Assembly: GCA_012961725.1 (NCBI GenBank)
Contig: DTYU01000019.1
Location: forward strand, 1 to 11,536
DNA from: Desulfotomaculum sp.
Lineage (GTDB): Bacteria; Bacillota; Desulfotomaculia; Desulfotomaculales; Ammonificaceae
DNA length: 11,536 bases
Direction of reading: 5' to 3'
This document shows, piece by piece, positions 7,323 through 11,536 of the stretch. The position numbers and the translations under genes are program-made. Positions within the stretch are counted from its first letter, which is position 1; each line of letters begins with the position of its first letter. The notes beneath the pieces were generated by a model that worked only from the letters and a program-made list of their open reading frames with translations, was not told the origin of the DNA and did not search any database.

Positions 7323-7428
7323 GACAGCAGGCAGTAGACAGTAGTTAGTAGTCAGCAGTTTAAGAGCGGGAATTCGCGCTGCGGATTTCTACAGTCCCAT
7401 TCCGAAATCTGACTCCTGAATTCTGCTA
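7321..7428. repeat. heptad-phased element between serA and serS
   Basis: Starting inside the serA stop codon, the left arm is a clear 7-nt array: AGGACAG (7321-7327), CAGGCAG (7328-7334), then TAGACAG (7335-7341), TAGTTAG (7342-7348) and TAGTCAG (7349-7355). The right arm is in complementary style with TCTGACT (7408-7414), CCTGAAT (7415-7421) and TCTGCTA (7422-7428). AGTCAG (7350-7355) is complementary to CTGACT (7409-7414), and GCAG to CTGC further out, but overall pairing is weaker than in the 2745-2804 hairpin. A GAATTC occurs in the loop (7370-7375) and in the right arm (7418-7423). No T-box or other leader signal for serS is visible, and no promoter is convincing. Confidence 0.6.
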
Positions 7429-7452
7429 AAGGCCTTTCCCGGGAGAGAAAAG

Positions 7453-8757
7453 ATGCTCGATCTGAAGTTTATCCGCCGAAACCCGGAAACGGTCCGGGAA
7501 GCGCTCAAGAAGCGCCTCTACAAAGAGAAGATCATTGACGAGCTTCTCCAGGCCGACGCCTCATGGAGAGAAAAGTTAGCCGTAGTGGAACAGATGAAAA
7601 ACCGGCGGAATACCGTCTCGGAGGAGATCGGCAGGCTAAAAAAGGAAGGACGGGACACTCAAGAACTGGTTGCCGAAATGCGCGCCCTCGGCGCCCGGAT
7701 CAAAGAAATAGAAGCAGAGGTGAGGGCGTACGCAGAAGAGATCCAGGAACGCTTGCTCGGGATACCAAACATGCCGCACGCCTCGGTGCCGTTCGGCCGC
7801 GACGCCGGCGAAAACCCGGAGGTCAGCCGGTGGGGGGGGCTCCGCAAGTTTAGGTTTGCGCCGCGGCCGCACTGGGAGATCGGCGAAATTACCGGCATCT
7901 TGGACTTTGAGCGCAGCAGCAAGGTTTCGGGTGCCCGGTTCGCCTTCTATCGGGGTGCCGGCTCTGCCCTCGAGCGGGCGGTCATCAGCTTCATGCTGGA
8001 CCTCCACACGAGGGAACACGGGTACACGGAGCTCTTCCCGCCTTATTTGGTTAATGCCGACAGCATGACCGGTACCGGACAGCTGCCGAAGTTTAGCGAG
8101 GAGATCTTCAAAATAGAAGGAAAGGACTACTACCTTATTCCTACTGCAGAGGTGCCGGTTACCAACTACCACCGGGAGGAGATCCTTGACGGCAGTGTCC
8201 TGCCGCTGAAGTATGCGGCCTACAGCGCCTGCTTCCGCGCTGAGGCGGGTGCGGCTGGCAGGGAGACGCGGGGTCTTGTTCGGCTGCACCAGTTTAACAA
8301 GGTGGAGCTGGTCAAGTTCTGCCGCCCGGAGGACTCTGACGAAGAGTTGGAAAAGCTGCTGCGGGACGCAGAGGAGGTGCTCAGGCGGCTGGGCCTTCCT
8401 TACCGCGTGGTGGTGCTGTGTACCGGCGACCTGGGCTTTGCGGCGGCGAAAACATACGACATAGAGGTTTGGCTCCCGGCTTTTGGGGAATACAAGGAAA
8501 TCTCCTCCTGCTCGAACTTTACCGATTACCAGGCGAGGCGTGCAAACATCCGCTACCGCCCGTATCCAAGAGCAAAAGCGGAATTCGTGCACACCCTTAA
8601 CGGTTCGGGTCTCGCGGTGGGGCGCACCGTGGCGGCGATCTTGGAAAACTACCAGGAAGAGGACGGATCTGTCACGATCCCCGAGGTCTTAAGGCCTTAC
8701 CTTGGCGGCTTGGAGCGCATTCGGCGGGCCCGAGGTCCTTCCCGGGGCCTCCCTTAG
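7453..8757 (+). CDS. serS: serine--tRNA ligase
   Basis: SerS is the class II aminoacyl-tRNA synthetase that charges tRNA-Ser (and tRNA-Sec where present). The 434 aa are close to the family's usual 420-430. The N-terminal two-helix coiled-coil arm that grips the long variable arm of tRNA-Ser covers about 30-105. The catalytic core follows: TAEVP at 231-235, which lines the serine site; motif 2 around 255-283 (ACFRAEAGAAGRETRG, then the HQFNKVEL region); and motif 3 around 383-400 (NGSGLAVGRT and following). EISSCSNFTDYQARR at 349-363 is also characteristic. The protein ends in a short basic tail (RRARGPSRGLP). ATG 7453 has a Shine-Dalgarno GGGAGAG at 7441-7447 and the canonical start MLDLKFIRRNPE. 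Its place after serA links serine synthesis with serine use. Confidence 0.98.
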   Translation: MLDLKFIRRNPETVREALKKRLYKEKIIDELLQADASWREKLAVVEQMKNRRNTVSEEIGRLKKEGRDTQELVAEMRALGARIKEIEAEVRAYAEEIQERLLGIPNMPHASVPFGRDAGENPEVSRWGGLRKFRFAPRPHWEIGEITGILDFERSSKVSGARFAFYRGAGSALERAVISFMLDLHTREHGYTELFPPYLVNADSMTGTGQLPKFSEEIFKIEGKDYYLIPTAEVPVTNYHREEILDGSVLPLKYAAYSACFRAEAGAAGRETRGLVRLHQFNKVELVKFCRPEDSDEELEKLLRDAEEVLRRLGLPYRVVVLCTGDLGFAAAKTYDIEVWLPAFGEYKEISSCSNFTDYQARRANIRYRPYPRAKAEFVHTLNGSGLAVGRTVAAILENYQEEDGSVTIPEVLRPYLGGLERIRRARGPSRGLP

Positions 8758-8831
8758 TGGATAAAGAATTATCGATTTCGGCGCTGTAAGACCGTTATAG
8801 ACGCACTTTTTGGAGCGGTATGTAAACAAAA

Positions 8832-8857
8832 GGGGCTGCTTCTGTCTGGACGGCCCC
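8832..8857. terminator. probable intrinsic terminator hairpin after serS, better in the minus orientation
   Basis: GGGGCTG (8832-8838) pairs with CGGCCCC (8851-8857) through 7 bp including one G-U, around a 12-nt loop. Read on the minus strand, the stem is followed by TTTTGTTT (complement of 8824-8831), a good T-tract. Read on the plus strand, the downstream sequence is only moderately T-rich (CTCTTTGTGCTT). It may act in both directions. No gene transcribed leftward into it is visible. Apart from this, the 8758-8955 gap shows no tRNA, small gene or leader element. Confidence 0.45.
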
Positions 8858-8955
8858 GCTCTTTGTGCTTGCGCAGATCCTTCAGGCACCGCCGCGGGAG
8901 CTCTCCTTGTAACATGCGATAGCCTTAACAGAAACGAACGGACGCATTTTAGGTC

Positions 8956-8985
8956 TTGCGGCCAGGAGATAGAACCGGATAAAAT
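8956..8985 (+). promoter_or_regulatory. promoter of the TetR/exporter operon
   Basis: TTGCGG at 8956-8961 and TAAAAT at 8980-8985 are separated by 18 nt. The -10 box is followed at once by the palindromic operator, so transcription would start near 8992, inside the operator. This is the usual geometry for direct repression by a TetR-family protein. Confidence 0.55.
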
Positions 8986-8986
8986 A

Positions 8987-9004
8987 TGAGTGAGCACTCA
9001 CTCA
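8987..9004. promoter_or_regulatory. TetR-type operator palindrome
   Basis: TGAGTGAG (8987-8994) and CTCACTCA (8997-9004) are exact reverse complements around a CA centre, an 18-bp dyad. Its length, symmetry and TGA...TCA ends are typical of TetR-family binding sites. Placed between the -10 box and the Shine-Dalgarno of the tetR-like gene, it most likely mediates autorepression. Confidence 0.7.
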
Positions 9005-9009
9005 GGAGG
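9004..9009 (+). promoter_or_regulatory. Shine-Dalgarno that selects a TTG start for the TetR gene
   Basis: A consensus AGGAGG at 9004-9009 lies 9 nt before TTG 9019. The upstream in-frame ATG at 8986 has no proper ribosome-binding site: the nearest AGGAG (8964-8968) is 17 nt away and lies within the promoter spacer. That ATG would also abut the -10 box and its next codons would be the operator. TTG 9019 is therefore preferred. Confidence 0.7.
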
Positions 9010-9018
9010 CAGATTGGC

Positions 9019-9621
9019 TTGAAGAGATCGGTAAGCGCGGCAGAGCGGCGCCGGGAGATCCTCCAGGCGGCCGGCAGGGTCTTCGCAAGAAAGGGTTTCG
9101 AGCGGAGCACGACGGCAGAGATCGCCCGCGAGGCCGGGGTGGCGGAGGGGACGATTTTCCGGCACTTTGAAACCAAGCAGGCGCTGCTGATAGATCTCGT
9201 GGCCAGTGTCTTGACAGAACCCCTGACCGCCGTTTGGAAAAGATCTGAGAATCGGCCTGTCGAGGAGATTCTAAGGGACGTCCTCCGCAACCGGCTTGCC
9301 CTGTTTCGGGAAAACGCCCCGCTTCTGAAAATCTTTTTTGCGGAAGCCCTTTTCCGCGAGGACCTGCGCGACAGGTTTATCGACGAGGTGGTGCTTAGAG
9401 CTGCCACTGCGGCGGAGGCCTTTTTCCGGGAAGAGCAGGCGCGGGGCAGCCTGCGCCCGGTTAATCCCCAGATCGCCGTCCGGTGCCTGATGGGGATGCT
9501 CGGCATCTTTGTGGTGTGGAGTGAGTTCCTTGGGGGCGACAAGTACCTCCGGTTTGACGACGAAGCGGTGCTTGACACCATAATCTCCATCTATTTGGAC
9601 GGGGTGAGGGGCCGTGGCTAA
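9019..9621 (+). CDS. TetR/AcrR-family transcriptional repressor
   Basis: This is a 200-aa one-domain repressor of the TetR family with an N-terminal DNA-binding domain. The first helix covers about 10-25 (RREILQAAGRVFARKG), and the helix-turn-helix about 31-53 contains AEIAREAGVAEGTIFRHF. The C-terminal part (about 60-200) is helical and would hold the ligand pocket and dimer interface; it is not similar enough to any characterised member for me to name an inducer. The gene starts at TTG by the Shine-Dalgarno argument (an ATG start at 8986 would give 211 aa). It leads an exporter operon and overlaps the next gene by 8 nt. By context it probably represses that exporter and itself through the palindrome at 8987-9004, like CecR with the ybhGFSR operon in E. 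coli. Confidence 0.9.
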   Translation: MKRSVSAAERRREILQAAGRVFARKGFERSTTAEIAREAGVAEGTIFRHFETKQALLIDLVASVLTEPLTAVWKRSENRPVEEILRDVLRNRLALFRENAPLLKIFFAEALFREDLRDRFIDEVVLRAATAAEAFFREEQARGSLRPVNPQIAVRCLMGMLGIFVVWSEFLGGDKYLRFDDEAVLDTIISIYLDGVRGRG

Positions 9622-10927
9622 GAGAAAAAAGGCAGTGCTTCTCTTGCTCTTTGTGCTGGTAGTCGGCGCTTTGGGTGCGTATTATTACTTTTCGGTGTAC
9701 CGTGCGGCGGAAGAGGGTATCGCCGCCTTCGGCTATGTGGAAGCCAAGGAAATTCGCGTGGCTTTTGAAACGAGCGGCCGGGTGGAGCGGGTTGAAGCCG
9801 CGGAGGGCGACCGGGTAGAACCGGGGATGGTGCTGGCGCGGCTTGACCCTGCTGCCGCGCGGCTCGAACTCCGTCAGGCCGAGGCGGCCTTGGCGGCTGC
9901 CCAGGCGCGCTTGGCGGAGATGAAGGCAGGCTCGCGGGAGCAGCAGATCCGTGCGGCGCGGGCTGCGGTCTACCAAGCAGAGGCACTCGAGCAGCAGGCG
10001 GAAATCGCCTTGGCGGCGGCGGAAAGGGAGCTTGCGCGGCTGGAGGAGCTCGTGAGATACGAGGCCGTTGCGGCGCAACGGGCGGATGCGGCACGTGACG
10101 CGCGGCAGAGTGCGGCGGAGCAGCTTGCGGCGCGCAGGGCCGCGACTGCGGCGGCACGGGCACAGCTCGATTTAGTCGAGGCGGGTGCCACGAGGGAGGA
10201 GATCCGCACGCTTGAGGCGGCGGTAGATCACATCAGCTTTACAGTGGAGGAGGGGGAGATCTTCGGCCTCCTCGGGCCGAACGGCTCGGGGAAATCGACG
10301 ACGGTGAGGATGCTTTGCGGCATCCTGCGGCCCTCCGCCGGACGGGGTGAGGTGTTGGGATACGACATCTCCCGGGAGGCGGAGCGCATCAAGCGGAGCA
10401 TCGGCTACGTCTCCCAGCGGTTCAGCCTTTACGAGGACCTTACCGTGAGGGAGAATTTAGAGTTTTTCACTGGGATTTACACCGTACCGCGGCGGCAACA
10501 GGAGGAGGCGATCGCGGCGGCGGCTCAAGCCATCGGGCTGGGAGAGCAGATCGGTGCGCTGGTACACACGCTCTCCGGCGGCTGGAAACAGCGGGTGGCG
10601 CTGGCGTGTGCGCTGGTGCACCGGCCGCGGGTGCTGGTCCTTGACGAGCCGACCGCCGGGGTGGACCCCGTTTCGCGGCGCGAGTTCTGGGAAATCCTGC
10701 GGGGCCTGGTAGCAACGGGCGCCACTGTCCTGGTGACGACTCACTACATGGACGAAGCAGAGCAGCAGTGCCACCGGGTGGCCATCATGTACCGCGGCCG
10801 GTTGCTGGCGCTCGGGCCCCCTCAAGAACTGAAAGCGGCGGCAGGGGCGCTTCTGCTTGAGGATGTCTTTGTCTCGCTGGTACGCCGGAGCCTTGATCTG
10901 GAGGCGAATTGTTCATCCTCGCGATGA
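9614..10927 (+). CDS. in-frame chimera: HlyD-like membrane fusion protein N-half joined to ABC transporter ATPase (probable deletion product)
   Basis: The 437-aa reading frame joins two proteins normally encoded separately. Residues 1-204 are the front of a YbhG/HlyD-type membrane fusion protein: a basic start, one membrane anchor (about 7-26), a lipoyl half (about 40-78, GRVERVEAAEGDRVEPG) and a long Ala/Glu/Arg coiled coil (about 79-203). The second lipoyl half and beta-barrel are missing. From about D205 the frame is an ABC ATPase: Walker A GPNGSGKST 221-229, Q-loop Q268, signature LSGGWKQ 320-326, Walker B ending D344-E345, H-loop H377. The ATPase lacks its first ~20 residues, including the A-loop aromatic. 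The anchor topology would put the ATPase outside the cytoplasm, so a working transporter subunit is unlikely. GTG 9614 has G-rich sequence upstream and overlaps the TetR stop. The junction near 10212-10228 is GCGGCGGT-rich, which could reflect recombination between short repeats. Confidence 0.85.
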   Translation: MAKRKKAVLLLLFVLVVGALGAYYYFSVYRAAEEGIAAFGYVEAKEIRVAFETSGRVERVEAAEGDRVEPGMVLARLDPAAARLELRQAEAALAAAQARLAEMKAGSREQQIRAARAAVYQAEALEQQAEIALAAAERELARLEELVRYEAVAAQRADAARDARQSAAEQLAARRAATAAARAQLDLVEAGATREEIRTLEAAVDHISFTVEEGEIFGLLGPNGSGKSTTVRMLCGILRPSAGRGEVLGYDISREAERIKRSIGYVSQRFSLYEDLTVRENLEFFTGIYTVPRRQQEEAIAAAAQAIGLGEQIGALVHTLSGGWKQRVALACALVHRPRVLVLDEPTAGVDPVSRREFWEILRGLVATGATVLVTTHYMDEAEQQCHRVAIMYRGRLLALGPPQELKAAAGALLLEDVFVSLVRRSLDLEANCSSSR

Positions 10928-10948
10928 AAAAGAAAGGCAAGGATATAG

Positions 10949-11536
10949 ATGAGCCTCATGCGTCTGTGGGCGGTGGCTAAAAAAGAGGCCCTCCACATAA
11001 GAAGAGACCGGCCCAGCTTGGTCATAAGTTTCGTGTTGCCGGTGGCGATGCTCTTTCTCTTCGGGTACGCCGTGACCACCGACGTTGACGAGATAAAGAC
11101 CGCGGTCTTAGACGCCGACCGCACTAAGGCCAGCAGAGAACTGGTCACGGCGTTTTCTGCCTCCGGCTACTTCAACGTCACCGCTTATCCGCTATCCCGC
11201 CGGGACGTCGAAAAACTCATTACGGGCGGGAAAGTAAAGGCCGCCATAGTCATCCCCGCCGGATACGCCCGGAGCCTTGCGAGGGGAGATGTGGCGCCCG
11301 TGCAGCCTATTATCGACGGCAGTGAACCGACTACTGCCCGTACGGTGCTTCAAGCAGGGGAGCTTATCGCCCGCGCGCACTCCCGCAAACTCATGCTGAC
11401 AGCGATTGATAAGAGCGGCAGGACCATCCCCCTTGCCGGCGATGCCGGCCGCGGCCTCCTGGCTCGGGAACCTCATCCCGCTCACCTATTTTCTCGAGGT
11501 CCTGCGGGGCATCATCTTGAAGGGCGCAGGGCTCGA
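10949..11536 (+). pseudogene. ABC-2 type transporter permease, internally deleted and frame-shifted, cut by the window end
   Basis: ATG 10949 has AAGGA at 10939-10943 and an in-frame TAG just upstream (10946-10948). The reading frame begins like a YbhR/YbhS-type permease: a cytoplasmic RLWAVAKKEALHIRRD segment, first membrane helix (about 24-42, ending LFLFGYA), then the extracytoplasmic domain with AVLDADRT, AAIVIPAGYARSL and PIIDGSEPTTA. Near codon 160 the family match stops, and the frame continues as Arg/Pro/His-rich sequence. In the +1 frame from about 11442 the translation is MPAAASWLGNLIPLTYFLEV and continues as the typical C-terminal end of these permeases. About 130-140 residues, which should hold most later membrane helices, are missing between the two parts. 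A repeated TGCCGGC (11434-11440, 11443-11449) sits at the junction. As it stands the gene cannot make a normal permease. Confidence 0.75.

Noticed and set aside
7323..7452. T-box leader for serS
   Set aside because: Clostridial serS genes often have one, but the gap is only 130 bp, is filled by the heptad element, and lacks a T-box-like conserved sequence and terminator.
7636..8592. 318-codon open frame on the minus strand opposite serS
   Set aside because: It lies wholly antisense to a clear serS, its translation resembles no family I know, and long antisense frames are expected in GC-rich genes.
8689..8997. 102-codon minus-strand frame covering the serS-TetR gap
   Set aside because: It overlaps the end of serS and the TetR operator, has no ribosome-binding site that I can see, and its translation is low-complexity Arg/Pro/Ser-rich.

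Overview
The window looks like chromosome from a GC-rich anaerobic Firmicute of the Desulfotomaculum/Pelotomaculum/Moorella type. That placement rests on protein style and on the gene order gyrA, pdxS, pdxT, class V aminotransferase, serA, serS, which I associate with the origin-proximal region of such genomes. No rRNA, tRNA, CRISPR array, insertion sequence or replication origin is visible. All convincing genes are on the + strand.

Layout. Positions 1-164 hold a short leader or the possible tail of an upstream gene. gyrA (165-2573) is complete. A gap with a good sigma-A-type promoter (2587-2616) and a strong hairpin (2756-2801) precedes pdxS (2826-3707). A 217-bp gap then separates pdxS from pdxT (3925-4545). 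A perfect 18-bp palindrome (4553-4570) lies before the aminotransferase (4592-5746), which overlaps serA (5739-7322) by 8 nt. A 130-bp gap leads to serS (7453-8757). After a 261-bp gap comes a second unit: a TetR-family repressor, an exporter gene and the start of an ABC-2 permease running off the window end.

How the genes fit. PdxS/PdxT make pyridoxal 5'-phosphate (PLP). The PLP-dependent aminotransferase and SerA are probably the two consecutive early steps of serine synthesis, and SerS charges tRNA-Ser. Together this reads as a PLP/serine supply module beside the gyrase gene.

The right-hand unit resembles the TetR - membrane fusion protein - ABC ATPase - permease arrangement of YbhGFSR-type exporters, but it looks broken in two places. 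The N-terminal half of the membrane fusion protein runs in frame straight into an ABC ATPase that lacks its own N-terminus. The permease jumps from its extracytoplasmic domain to its C-terminal end in a different reading frame, losing most of its membrane segments. These are either real deletions in a decaying operon or assembly errors.

The most unusual non-coding signal is a set of three intergenic elements (2745-2804, 3716-3827, 7321-7428). They have unrelated sequences but the same design: a run of degenerate 7-nt repeats facing a complementary run of 7-nt repeats. The TetR gene also shows a near-textbook autoregulatory layout: -10 box, palindromic operator, Shine-Dalgarno and TTG start. 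This implies that the upstream ATG is not the true start.
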